Of a stretch of 19,175 nt of DNA, positions 6,264 to 14,089 are shown piece by piece. How positions within the stretch are numbered: position 1 is the first letter of the stretch; every line of letters starts with the position of its first letter. The stretch is from Clostridiales bacterium (GTDB lineage Bacteria > Bacillota > Clostridia > Lachnospirales > Lachnospiraceae), in contig JAHZAR010000033.1 in assembly GCA_019423835.1 (NCBI GenBank), forward strand, positions 5,658 to 24,832, given 5' to 3'. The position numbers and the translations under genes are program-made. The notes under the pieces are model-generated. The model saw nothing but the letters and a program-made list of their open reading frames with translations. It was not told the origin of the DNA and made no database searches.

Positions 6264-7193
6264 AGAAATCAAAACAATATTTTTATAGTAAAATCTGAGC
6301 AGCTCCTCTGCCGTGTAACCCTCCTTTGCCTTCTCATTTGCTCCCCACTGGTCAAAGCCATAGCCGTGTCCTCTCCCCTCTGTCACACAGCGGATGCCCG
6401 ATTCCGTTTTTTCAAAGGAAAAGGCACAGGACTGAAGGCCCAGAGCATATTGAATCTCCTCCCCCGTATACAGCTTTTCCCCCGCCTTTACCTGGACGGC
6501 ATACCCGGCGCTGTCCTTTTCCACAATCTGCATGCTCTCAAAGGCAGTGTCCGGAGACAGGTCAGGCGGGTTTTCCATCCCGTTCAGACGTTCACAGAAC
6601 TCCTTTGGCGTGAATACCTCTGCCGTCAGATACCCGGGAGCACGGACATCCTCCGGGCAGTCGGCAGAAACCAGGTAGGGATGCCTCTCATCTCCTTCTC
6701 TCGTCTTTCCGGCACTGATCCCGTGGAAGAGCGGGTCAATGGGTTTGCCGTCAAAGGTAAGAATCTGCCCCTCCGTTTCCTTTGCCGCGTCCGAAAACTT
6801 ATTGTAGTACCGGAGAAAATATTCCTTCCCCCAGAGGTCCTGCATCCCGCTCTCTGTGAGAATATCCAGATCCAGTGCCGATTCCTGTATGGAACGCTCC
6901 TCTCCCATGACCCCATACAGATAGGTCCTTGCCAGGATCATCTGTGCCTTGATTGTCTCCAGCTCATAATCCGCCGGGATCTGTACAGCGGCAATACCGA
7001 TCAGATACTCCTCAAGAGGGACTGCCTGCTCTTCCCCCTCCCGGTCCAGAACAATGGCCCTCTCCCCCTCCCCCGGCTGTGAGACTGAGACCGCGCCTGT
7101 TCTTGCAGATCCCTCCACGCGGCCTGTCCACGCCATGGTAAGAACATAGGGAAAAATCAGTGATACCGCACACACTGCTGCGATGCGCTTCAT
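6258..7193 (-). CDS. spoIID: Stage II sporulation protein SpoIID
   Basis: The 311-residue protein has an N-terminal membrane anchor (about residues 4-21) and an extracellular SpoIID domain. Family blocks include VPLEEYLIGIAA (58-69), IKAQMILARTYLYG, the middle FHGISAGKTREG and PYLVSADCPED, and the closing GRGHGYGFDQWGA with LLRFYY. SpoIID is a mother-cell lytic transglycosylase that trims peptidoglycan ahead of the engulfing membrane, together with SpoIIP and SpoIIM. Here the family's EMP, whose glutamate is thought to be the catalytic acid, reads QIP: codon 71 at 6983-6981 is CAG. I chose the ATG at 7193 because GGAGTGA lies 7 bases upstream. The frame also opens at 7238 with no ribosome binding site. 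spoIIQ follows about 40 bases downstream. Confidence 0.9.
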   Translation of the reverse strand: MKRIAAVCAVSLIFPYVLTMAWTGRVEGSARTGAVSVSQPGEGERAIVLDREGEEQAVPLEEYLIGIAAVQIPADYELETIKAQMILARTYLYGVMGEERSIQESALDLDILTESGMQDLWGKEYFLRYYNKFSDAAKETEGQILTFDGKPIDPLFHGISAGKTREGDERHPYLVSADCPEDVRAPGYLTAEVFTPKEFCERLNGMENPPDLSPDTAFESMQIVEKDSAGYAVQVKAGEKLYTGEEIQYALGLQSCAFSFEKTESGIRCVTEGRGHGYGFDQWGANEKAKEGYTAEELLRFYYKNIVLISE

Positions 7194-7335
7194 AGGAAAA
7201 TCACTCCATTTCTGAAAATTATTTGCCGTGCCGTTCAAACACGCTCAGGGATATTCTGGCTGAAAAAGAGACGCTCTGCCGGAGAATGCCTGCCCCGCAG
7301 TGCAGAAAACAGGGAAGAGCTCCGGCCGCTTCTAA

Positions 7336-7364
7336 AGTTTATGTGATCCTCCGCAGATTTATGA
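7336..7364 (-). promoter_or_regulatory. Sigma-E-like promoter for spoIID
   Basis: On the minus strand TCATAAA (7364-7358), a 14-base spacer and CATAAACT (7343-7336) match the sigma-E consensus (KMATATT; CATACANT) at 5/7 and 7/8 positions. spoIID is a known sigma-E gene in Bacillus. The leader would be about 135 bases. Confidence 0.58.
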
Positions 7365-7383
7365 CTGAGCCCTATCCTCATAA

Positions 7384-7412
7384 TTGAAATTTTGGAAAAA
7401 TTATGATAAAAT
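7384..7412 (+). promoter_or_regulatory. Sigma-A promoter for the 118-residue protein
   Basis: TTGAAA (7384-7389), a 17-base spacer and TAAAAT (7407-7412) form a good housekeeping promoter. It leads to a start near 7419 and the AAAGGAG ribosome binding site at 7434-7440. Confidence 0.7.
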
Positions 7413-7448
7413 CCAATTAGATTTCAGAACCTGAAAGGAGATTTTCAT

Positions 7449-7805
7449 ATGGAAAAAGAATTGCTGAACTATGTAAGTGAAAAATCCAACGAGCTGATGA
7501 ATTCTGCCACCTGCTGTGCAGAGGCAAAGGCAGCTGCAAAGGCCTGGCTGGAGGCGGCCGGAACTGAGCGGGAGGCCGAGGCTACGAGACAGTATCTGAA
7601 AGAGCTGGAGGCTGATATTGTGACAGCTGAGGGGCTGGAAGCCTTTGCCGAGTCTGAGGCAGGGGCGAAGGTATTCGGAGCAGAGGCGGGCAAGGTAGCA
7701 GCCCACGCCAGAGAAATCAGAGCCGCCGGAGCCAGATACTGTGACTGCCCGGCCTGCACGGCTGTAGCGGCTATTCTGGAGAAAAAAGAAGAGATGCTGA
7801 AATAG
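7449..7805 (+). CDS. Small conserved-type helical protein, function unknown
   Basis: The 118-residue protein is rich in Ala and Glu and predicted by eye to be almost wholly helical. It starts MEKELLNYVSEKSNELM and ends with a cysteine group YCDCPAC followed by AVAAILEKKEEML. Further cysteines sit at CC near residues 22-23. It has no signal peptide or membrane segment. I recall similar short proteins in Clostridia carrying an automatic 'Hsp90' label, but none of the ATPase motifs of Hsp90 is present and the size is wrong, so that name should not be used. AAAGGAG lies 8 bases upstream. Its own promoter and terminator make it a single-gene transcript. The cysteines suggest metal binding or redox sensing, which is conjecture. 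Confidence 0.85.
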   Translation: MEKELLNYVSEKSNELMNSATCCAEAKAAAKAWLEAAGTEREAEATRQYLKELEADIVTAEGLEAFAESEAGAKVFGAEAGKVAAHAREIRAAGARYCDCPACTAVAAILEKKEEMLK

Positions 7806-7807
7806 TG

Positions 7808-7854
7808 AAAAAGCTGGCAGAACTCTCGGAAATCAGAGTCCTGCCAGCTTTTTT
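7808..7854. terminator. Bidirectional intrinsic terminator
   Basis: AAAAAGCTGGCAG (7808-7820) pairs with CTGCCAGCTTTTT (7841-7853). The helix continues as ACTCT/AGAGT after one mismatch, and T-runs follow on both strands. It serves the small gene on the plus strand and glgP on the minus strand. Confidence 0.88.
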
Positions 7855-7866
7855 GTCCGTTATGGT

Positions 7867-10317
7867 TTACAGTTCTACCTTCACCTTCTTAAGGTGCCAG
7901 ATGTCCTTTACATACTCCTCAATCGTCCTGTCAGAGGAGAACTTTCCTGAGCAGGCAGTATTTAAGAGTGCTGCCTTTGCCCACCATTCCTGATTCCTGT
8001 AAGCTTCCTCCACGCGCTTCTGAGCCTCGGCATAGGAGCGGAAGTCCTTGAGGATAAAGTAGGTGTCCGCTTTTGCACTGTTCTTTGTGTTTAACAGAGA
8101 GTTGTAAATATCCCTGAACAGTTCCGGATCCTCAGGCGCATAGTAGCCGTTAATCAGCTGCATCAGCACCCGTCTGATCTCCTGGTCTGTGTTGAAGATC
8201 TCAACCGGATTGTAGCCGCCATTGTTCTCGTAATTGATAACCTCGTCGGAGGAAAGTCCGAAGATAAAGGCATTCTCCTTTCCAACCTCCTCCACAATCT
8301 CCACATTAGCTCCGTCCATGGTTCCAAGAGTCAGCGCTCCATTCAGCATGAACTTCATATTTCCTGTACCGGACGCTTCTTTGCTGGCGGTGGAAATCTG
8401 CTCACTGACATCGGCTGCCGCAAAGATGATCTCTGCGTTGGACACACGGTAGTCCTCAATGAACACGACCTTGATCTTTCCGTTAATTGACTTGTCATGA
8501 TTGATCACATCCGCCACAGAGTTGATGAGCTTGATGGTCTTTTTAGCTATCTGATAGCCTGCGGCCGCCTTCGCTCCGAAGATGAAGGTTCTCGGAACCA
8601 TCTCCATATTCGGGTTATCCTTCAGCTGATTGTACAGATACATCACATGGAGAATGTTTAACAGCTGCCGCTTGTACTCGTGAAGCCTCTTCACCTGCAC
8701 ATCGAAGATCGATCTCGGATCCACATCAATTCCATTGTGTTCCTTGATGTATTTTGCAAGGCGCAGCTTGTTGTGATACTTGATGTTCATAAATTCCTGC
8801 TGGCACTTCTTGTCATCCGCATAAACCTTCAGCTTTGCAATCTGAGGCAGGTCTGTAATCCACTCGTCCCCGATCTTGTCTGTCACCCAGGCTGCCAGCT
8901 CCGGATTTCCATGGAGCAGGAATCTTCTCTGGGTAATGCCGTTGGTCTTGTTGTTGAACTTCTCCGGCATCATCTCATAGAAATCTTTTAACTCCTGGTG
9001 CTTTAAGATCTCTGTGTGCAGCTTCGCAACACCGTTTACAGAGAAACCGGCCACAATCGCCAGGTGTGCCATCTTCACCTGTCCGTCAAAGATAATGGCC
9101 ATCTTCCTGACTTTCTCATAATTGCCGGGGTACTTTTTCTCCACCTCGATTAAGAAGCGGCGGTTAATTTCCTCCACGATCTGGTAAATACGCGGAAGCA
9201 GGCGGGAGAACAGCTCGATCGGCCACTTTTCAAGAGCCTCAGACATAATCGTATGGTTCGTGTAGGCACAGCACCTGGTGGTGATATCCCAGGCCTCGTC
9301 CCACTCAAGTCCCTCCACATCCAGAAGAATTCTCATGAGCTCGGCGATGGCCACAGTCGGATGAGTATCATTTAACTGGAAAATCACCTTCTCCGGCAGC
9401 TTATGGATGTCACTGTGCGTTTCCTTGTACTTGGCGACAGCACGCTGCACGCTGGCAGAGATGAAGAAATACTGCTGCTTTAAGCGCAGCTCCTTGCCGG
9501 AATAGTGATTGTCGTTGGGGTAGAGCACCTCCACCAGATTCTTTGCCAGATTTTCCTCTTCCACCGCCTTCTGGTAGTCTCCCTTGTCAAAGGCCTGAAG
9601 GCTGAAGGAATTGAGAGGCTGTGCATCCCAGATGCGCAGCGTATTTACCACATTGTTGCCGTATCCCACAATCGGCATGTCGTAGGGGATAGCCACAACA
9701 GAGCGGTATCCCTCCTGAACAAAATGGTTCCTGCCGTTTTCCCAGACTGTTTTTACATAGCCGCCGAATTTAACCTCAGTCGCGTACTCCGCCCGGCGCA
9801 GCTCAAAGGGATAGCCGTTCTTCAGCCACTCGTCCGGCACCTCGATCTGATAGCCGTTTTCAATCTTCTGCTTGAACATGCCGTAGTGGTAACGGATGCC
9901 GCAGCCGTAGGCCGGATAACCCAGAGTTGCCAGAGAATCCAGGAAGCAGGCTGCAAGCCTTCCGAGACCTCCGTTTCCAAGCGCCGGATCCGGTTCCTGA
10001 TCCTCGATGGCATTTAAGTCAAAGCCCAGCTCCTCGAGAGCCTCCTTGATCTCCTTCTGCGCTCCGATGTTGATAATGTTGTTACCCAGCGCACGTCCCA
10101 TTAAGAACTCCATGGACAGATAGTATACGATCTTGGCATCATCGCGGTCATAGGCCTTGTGTGTTGCAATCCATTCGTCAATGATCACATCCTTTACGGC
10201 ATAAGCGACAGCCTGATAAACCTGCTGCGGGGTCGCCTCATCAATGGTTTTCCTGTACTGGTTCTTTACATTGTCAAGTATGCTCTTTTTAAATGTTTCC
10301 TTATCAAATGTCTGCAT
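7867..10317 (-). CDS. glgP: Glycogen/maltodextrin phosphorylase
   Basis: The 816-residue protein is full length for the GT35 phosphorylase family. It uses phosphate to release glucose-1-phosphate from the non-reducing ends of alpha-1,4-glucans, in the cytoplasm. Clear family blocks are EDQEPDPALGNGGLGRLAACFLDS cut here to PDPALGNGGLGRLAACF near residues 103-119, FQLNDTHPT in the middle and VKRLHEYKRQLLN. The pyridoxal-phosphate lysine is K655 in EASGTGNMKFMLNGA. The ATG at 10317 has AGGAGGA 6 bases upstream. It stands alone; no glycogen synthesis genes are nearby. I see no good promoter in the 160 bases after ileS, so it may be partly read from the ileS transcript. Whether glycogen or maltodextrin is the natural substrate cannot be told. 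Confidence 0.96.
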   Translation of the reverse strand: MQTFDKETFKKSILDNVKNQYRKTIDEATPQQVYQAVAYAVKDVIIDEWIATHKAYDRDDAKIVYYLSMEFLMGRALGNNIINIGAQKEIKEALEELGFDLNAIEDQEPDPALGNGGLGRLAACFLDSLATLGYPAYGCGIRYHYGMFKQKIENGYQIEVPDEWLKNGYPFELRRAEYATEVKFGGYVKTVWENGRNHFVQEGYRSVVAIPYDMPIVGYGNNVVNTLRIWDAQPLNSFSLQAFDKGDYQKAVEEENLAKNLVEVLYPNDNHYSGKELRLKQQYFFISASVQRAVAKYKETHSDIHKLPEKVIFQLNDTHPTVAIAELMRILLDVEGLEWDEAWDITTRCCAYTNHTIMSEALEKWPIELFSRLLPRIYQIVEEINRRFLIEVEKKYPGNYEKVRKMAIIFDGQVKMAHLAIVAGFSVNGVAKLHTEILKHQELKDFYEMMPEKFNNKTNGITQRRFLLHGNPELAAWVTDKIGDEWITDLPQIAKLKVYADDKKCQQEFMNIKYHNKLRLAKYIKEHNGIDVDPRSIFDVQVKRLHEYKRQLLNILHVMYLYNQLKDNPNMEMVPRTFIFGAKAAAGYQIAKKTIKLINSVADVINHDKSINGKIKVVFIEDYRVSNAEIIFAAADVSEQISTASKEASGTGNMKFMLNGALTLGTMDGANVEIVEEVGKENAFIFGLSSDEVINYENNGGYNPVEIFNTDQEIRRVLMQLINGYYAPEDPELFRDIYNSLLNTKNSAKADTYFILKDFRSYAEAQKRVEEAYRNQEWWAKAALLNTACSGKFSSDRTIEEYVKDIWHLKKVKVEL

Positions 10318-10345
10318 CTTCTATCCTCCTGATAAGCGGTTTTCA

Positions 10346-10363
10346 CTCCCCGGCGCCGGAGAG
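10346..10363. repeat. 18-base near-perfect GC palindrome upstream of glgP
   Basis: Positions 10346-10363 read CTCCCCGGCGCCGGAGAG, which is self-complementary except for one base pair. It lies about 30 bases upstream of the glgP start codon on the minus strand. No T-run follows, so it is not a typical terminator. It might be an operator or may be chance in a GC-rich spacer. Confidence 0.4.
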
Positions 10364-10476
10364 CCGTCAGCGTTCCATGCCGCCGCGGCCCTGCCTTCCG
10401 CCTGCCAGAAGTCTGCCCTCTCTGTCGGAAAGCAGTCCCCATCCTGGCCTGCAGCGCCGGATTTTAGCTGACGTAA

Positions 10477-13400
10477 TCAGCCAATTTTTTCAACGCCGAG
10501 CATTACCTTTTCCCCGTTGATGTTCCACTCTTTTGCGTATCCGCCTGTCTGTCCCGGTAAAATCTCGTCTGCCAGCACTTCGCCTCTGATGGCATCCCCG
10601 TGCTCTGCAAAAATCTCTGCAATCTTCTCGTTTCCATTTACGAAGACGCGGATGTGGTTCATCACCTCAAAGCCGGCTTCCTTCCTCATGGTCTGAATCT
10701 TGCTGATAATCTCTCTCACAAAGCCCTCCTCGAGAAGCTCCGGTGTCAGGTTGGTATCAAGCACCACCATCACCGTGTTGTCCCCCTCGGAGACATATCC
10801 CTCAACCTGTGCTGCATCGATCAGCAGATCCTCCTTTGTGAGAACGACCTCTGTCCCGTCAAAGTCAAAGGTCAGCGCTCCCTTTTCATTCAGTGTGTCC
10901 ATGGCAGCATTGCCGTCGATCTCCGAGAGAGCCTTCCTGATATTTCCAAGCTGCTTACCATATTTCGGTCCTACTGTCTTAAGCTGAGGCTTGAAGCTGT
11001 AGGAGGTGAAGGCGCGCACATCGTCTGTAAACTCCACACTCTTAACATTCAGCTCATCCTCAATGATCTCCTGATAAAACTCAGGAAGAGCGCGCTCTGC
11101 CTTCACAAACATTTTTCCGATCGGCTGACGGTTCTTAATATTTGCCGTATTTCTGGCAGCACGGCCAAACACTACAATTTTCAGGACCTCATCCATGTAG
11201 GCTTCAAGCTCCTTGTCAATATGGCTTTCCTCTGCAACCGGGAAATCACACAGATGCACGCTCTCAGGAGCTGTCTTATCAATATTTCTCACCAGGTTCT
11301 GGTAGATATCCTCGCACATGAACGGGATCATGGGAGCAGCTACCTTCGCCACAGTTACAAGAGCTGTGTAAAGCGTCATGTAGGCGTTGATTTTATCCTG
11401 CTCCATCCCCTTAGCCCAGAAGCGCTCGCGGCTTCTTCTTACGTACCAGTTGCTCATATCATCCACAAAGTCCTGAAGGGCTCTCGCAGCTTCCGGGATC
11501 CTGTAGTTTCCGAGATTGCTGTCTACCTCCTTGATCAGAGTGTTTAACTTGGACAGCAGCCACTTATCCATAACCGGCAGCTTATCGTACTCCAGCGTAT
11601 ATTTTGTGGCGTCAAAGTTATCTATATTCGCATAGAGTACGAAGAATGCATAGGTATTCCAGAGAGTACCCATGAATTTTCTCTGTCCCTCCATCACGGC
11701 TTTTCCGTGGAAGCGGTTCGGCAGCCACGGCGCGCTGTTGATATAGAAATACCAGCGGATGGCGTCAGCCCCGTAGGTGGCCAGAGCGTCAAACGGATCT
11801 ACCGCATTTCCCTTGGACTTGCTCATCTTCTGCCCGTTCTCATCCTGGACATGGCCGAGGACAATCACGTTTTTGTACGGAGCTTTGTTGAAGAGAAGCG
11901 TGGAGATGGCAAGCAGAGAATAGAACCAGCCTCTTGTCTGATCCACAGCCTCAGAGATAAAGTCGGCCGGGAACTGCTGCTCAAACAGCTCCTTATTCTC
12001 AAACGGATAGTGGTGCTGGGCAAACGGCATGGAGCCAGAGTCAAACCAGCAGTCAATCACCTCCGGAACGCGGTGCATCTCCTTTCCGCATTTCGGACAG
12101 CGGATGGTCACTGCGTCGATAAACGGGCGGTGAAGCTCAATGTCGTCCGGGCAGTTGTCAGACATGCTCTTTAACTCCTCGATGCTTCCCACAGAGTGCT
12201 GGCATCCGCACTCGCACTCCCAGATATTGAGAGGCGTTCCCCAGTAACGGTTTCTCGATACGCCCCAGTCCTGCACATTCTCCAGCCAGTCGCCGAAGCG
12301 CCCCTTGCCGATGCTCTCAGGGATCCAGTTGATAGTGTTGTTGTTGCGGATCAGGTCGTCCTTCACTGCTGTCATCTTGATAAACCAGGACTCTCTTGCA
12401 TAATAGATCAGAGGAGTGTCACAGCGCCAGCAGTGGGGATAGCTGTGCTCGAAATCCGGGGCGGAGAATAAGAGCCCTCTCTCCTCCAGATCTTTTAACA
12501 CCAGCGGATCTGCCTTCTTGCAGAAGGTTCCTGCCCAGGGAGTTTCCTTTGTCATCTCACCCTTGGCATCCACCAGCTGTACAAACGGAAGATCATAATT
12601 TCTTCCCACCTTGCTGTCGTCCTCACCGAAGGCCGGGGCAATGTGAACTACTCCTGTACCGTCTGTCAGCGTTACATACGTGTCGCAGGTTACAAAATAT
12701 GCTTTCTTGTGCTGCTTTTCGCAGATGCCAACGGCGCAGTCAAACAGCGGTTCATACTCCTTGTATTCCAGATCTTTTCCGACATAGGTCTCCTTCACCT
12801 CGTAGGTTCCCTCTCCGAGAACAGTGTCACAGAGTGCCTGAGCCAGATAGTAGACCGTTCCGTCTTCCTTCATCTGAACCTTCACATAGGTTTCATCCGG
12901 GTTCACGCAGAGTGCCACGTTGGAGGGCAGTGTCCAAGGTGTTGTGGTCCAGGCCAGAATATAGGCATCCTCACCCTTTACCTTAAACTTGGCGATGGCG
13001 GATTTCTCCTTCACATCCTTGTAGCCCTGAGCCACCTCATGGCTGGAAAGCGGCGTTCCGCAGCGGGGACAGTAGGGCACAATCTTGAATCCTTTATAGA
13101 GAAGCCCCTTTTCCCAGATCTGCTTTAAAGCCCACCACTCGGACTCGATAAAGTCATTGTGATAGGTTACGTAAGGGTGTTCCATGTCAGCCCAGAAGCC
13201 AACTGTGGCGGAGAAGTCCTCCCACATTCCCTTATATTTCCAGACACTCTCCTTGCAGTGGCCGATAAAAGGTTCCAGTCCGTACTGCTCAATCTGCTCC
13301 TTTCCGTCAAGGCCCAGCATCTTTTCCACTTCCAGCTCTACCGGAAGCCCATGGGTGTCCCACCCTGCCTTCCGGGGAACCATGTAGCCCTTCATTGTGC

Positions 13401-13614
13401 GGTATCTGGGGATCATATCCTTGATAACACGTGTCAGGACGTGGCCGATATGGGGCTTTCCGTTTGCCGTAGGCGGGCCGTCATAGAAGGTATAAGTCGG
13501 GCCGTTCTTGCGGCTCTCGATACTTTTCTCAAAAATCTTGTTGTCAGCCCAGAATTTTTCTGTCTTTTTTTCTCTCTCCACAAAATTCATGTCGGTAGAG
13601 ACCTTGTCATACAT
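10477..13614 (-). CDS. ileS: Isoleucyl-tRNA synthetase, long (type 2-like) form
   Basis: The 1045-residue protein charges tRNA-Ile. It shows the class I motifs HIGH at residues 55-58 (after DGPPTANGKP) and KMSKS at 596-600, and editing-domain motifs WTTTPWTLPSN and GTGVVHIAPAFGEDD. Several Cys pairs (CPRC, CWRC, CPKC) are likely zinc sites, and an anticodon-binding domain follows the catalytic core. About 120 extra C-terminal residues replace the zinc finger of the ~930-residue type 1 enzyme. That fits the eukaryote-like type 2 group, which is often naturally mupirocin tolerant. I chose the ATG at 13614 (MYDKVSTDM) because AGGAGGA lies 7 bases upstream. The frame stays open to 13848 only through the leader. 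A T-box leader upstream confirms isoleucine-dependent control. Confidence 0.97.
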   Translation of the reverse strand: MYDKVSTDMNFVEREKKTEKFWADNKIFEKSIESRKNGPTYTFYDGPPTANGKPHIGHVLTRVIKDMIPRYRTMKGYMVPRKAGWDTHGLPVELEVEKMLGLDGKEQIEQYGLEPFIGHCKESVWKYKGMWEDFSATVGFWADMEHPYVTYHNDFIESEWWALKQIWEKGLLYKGFKIVPYCPRCGTPLSSHEVAQGYKDVKEKSAIAKFKVKGEDAYILAWTTTPWTLPSNVALCVNPDETYVKVQMKEDGTVYYLAQALCDTVLGEGTYEVKETYVGKDLEYKEYEPLFDCAVGICEKQHKKAYFVTCDTYVTLTDGTGVVHIAPAFGEDDSKVGRNYDLPFVQLVDAKGEMTKETPWAGTFCKKADPLVLKDLEERGLLFSAPDFEHSYPHCWRCDTPLIYYARESWFIKMTAVKDDLIRNNNTINWIPESIGKGRFGDWLENVQDWGVSRNRYWGTPLNIWECECGCQHSVGSIEELKSMSDNCPDDIELHRPFIDAVTIRCPKCGKEMHRVPEVIDCWFDSGSMPFAQHHYPFENKELFEQQFPADFISEAVDQTRGWFYSLLAISTLLFNKAPYKNVIVLGHVQDENGQKMSKSKGNAVDPFDALATYGADAIRWYFYINSAPWLPNRFHGKAVMEGQRKFMGTLWNTYAFFVLYANIDNFDATKYTLEYDKLPVMDKWLLSKLNTLIKEVDSNLGNYRIPEAARALQDFVDDMSNWYVRRSRERFWAKGMEQDKINAYMTLYTALVTVAKVAAPMIPFMCEDIYQNLVRNIDKTAPESVHLCDFPVAEESHIDKELEAYMDEVLKIVVFGRAARNTANIKNRQPIGKMFVKAERALPEFYQEIIEDELNVKSVEFTDDVRAFTSYSFKPQLKTVGPKYGKQLGNIRKALSEIDGNAAMDTLNEKGALTFDFDGTEVVLTKEDLLIDAAQVEGYVSEGDNTVMVVLDTNLTPELLEEGFVREIISKIQTMRKEAGFEVMNHIRVFVNGNEKIAEIFAEHGDAIRGEVLADEILPGQTGGYAKEWNINGEKVMLGVEKIG

Positions 13615-13671
13615 GGTGTTTTCCTCCTGTCTGGTGAAATTTCGTGTATGCAGAAGCAGTAATATAAAATA

Positions 13672-13692
13672 GAATCCTGCTCCGCAGGATTC
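13672..13692 (-). repeat. Perfect 9-bp hairpin just before the ileS ribosome binding site
   Basis: GAATCCTGC (13672-13680) and GCAGGATTC (13684-13692) pair perfectly around a 3-base loop. It is the last of three hairpins between the T-box terminator and ileS. Confidence 0.7.
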
Positions 13693-13755
13693 TCCGCCTG
13701 CGTCGGATCGCATCAGCGGCATTTTCTTTTCCGCCGCAGTGCGATCCTCGCGGAG
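13692..13755 (-). repeat. Long nested hairpin in the ileS leader
   Basis: Three nested helices are CTCCGC/GCGGAG (13692-13697 with 13750-13755), GGATCGCA/TGCGATCC (13705-13712 with 13740-13747) and GCGGC/GCCGC (13716-13720 with 13733-13737). Together they give a long interrupted stem typical of miniature repeat elements. It is non-coding and not part of a normal T-box. Confidence 0.65.
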
Positions 13756-13763
13756 CGTTTTTG

Positions 13764-13792
13764 TTTCATAGGGAACGCCGTTTCCTATGAAA
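13764..13792 (-). repeat. Inverted repeat directly after the T-box terminator
   Basis: TTTCATAGG (13764-13772) pairs with CCTATGAAA (13784-13792). AAC/GTT extends it across a G-T wobble around a 3-base loop. In the RNA it starts one base after the terminator T-run. Confidence 0.65.
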
Positions 13793-13793
13793 T

Positions 13794-13824
13794 AAAAAAA
13801 CCTTCGTCCGTAAAAGGACGAAGG
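13794..13824 (-). terminator. T-box attenuator terminator of ileS
   Basis: On the minus strand CCTTCGTCC (13824-13816) and GGACGAAGG (13809-13801) form a 9-bp stem with a 6-base loop. Seven T follow (13800-13794). Its 5' arm can alternatively pair with the T-box to make the antiterminator. Confidence 0.88.
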
Positions 13825-14075
13825 CATACACTTACCTCGTTTAACCACCTGTTACTGCATACTTCATATGCGCTCCCTCTAACGGCGGAAACCGGCTCGG
13901 CTTAATGAGATGGAAAGATGAGGCTTCCTTCACTGAAACTCTGCCCTTCCCTTCTGTTCAGCCTGCAACTCAGGAGTGATCTTCGCACCTTCCTACTCGC
14001 GGCGGGCTCGCACCTCCCCCGCCTCGCTGTGCCTTTTGGCAAAGCACTACTGTCTCCGTCACAGTTTTTATGGTC
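13794..14075 (-). promoter_or_regulatory. Isoleucine-specific T-box leader of ileS
   Basis: The leader has the T-box parts in order. Stem I starts around 14066 (GACGGAGACAGTAGTGC). The specifier triplet is AUC (13980-13978), within GAAGATCACTCCTGAG, matching isoleucine. The T-box is at 13853-13835, followed by the terminator. The antiterminator can be drawn: ACGAGG pairs with CCTTCGT (one bulged T) and AGG pairs with CCT. Between them is a 7-base bulge UGGUUAA on the 5' side. UGGU suits the ACCA end of tRNA-Ile. Uncharged tRNA-Ile would stabilise it and allow readthrough. The usual bulge is UGGNACC, so the last three bases deviate. Confidence 0.85.
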
Positions 14076-14089
14076 TGAATGTTATTTTT

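Noticed and set aside
7449..7805. Hsp90-type chaperone
   Set aside because: 118 residues, no GHKL ATPase motifs and no middle domain; any such label would be an annotation error.
13615..13848. In-frame 78-residue N-terminal extension of ileS (open to an ATG at 13848)
   Set aside because: It runs through the T-box terminator and hairpins, has no good ribosome binding site, and the ATG at 13614 has AGGAGGA at ideal spacing and begins the normal IleRS sequence.
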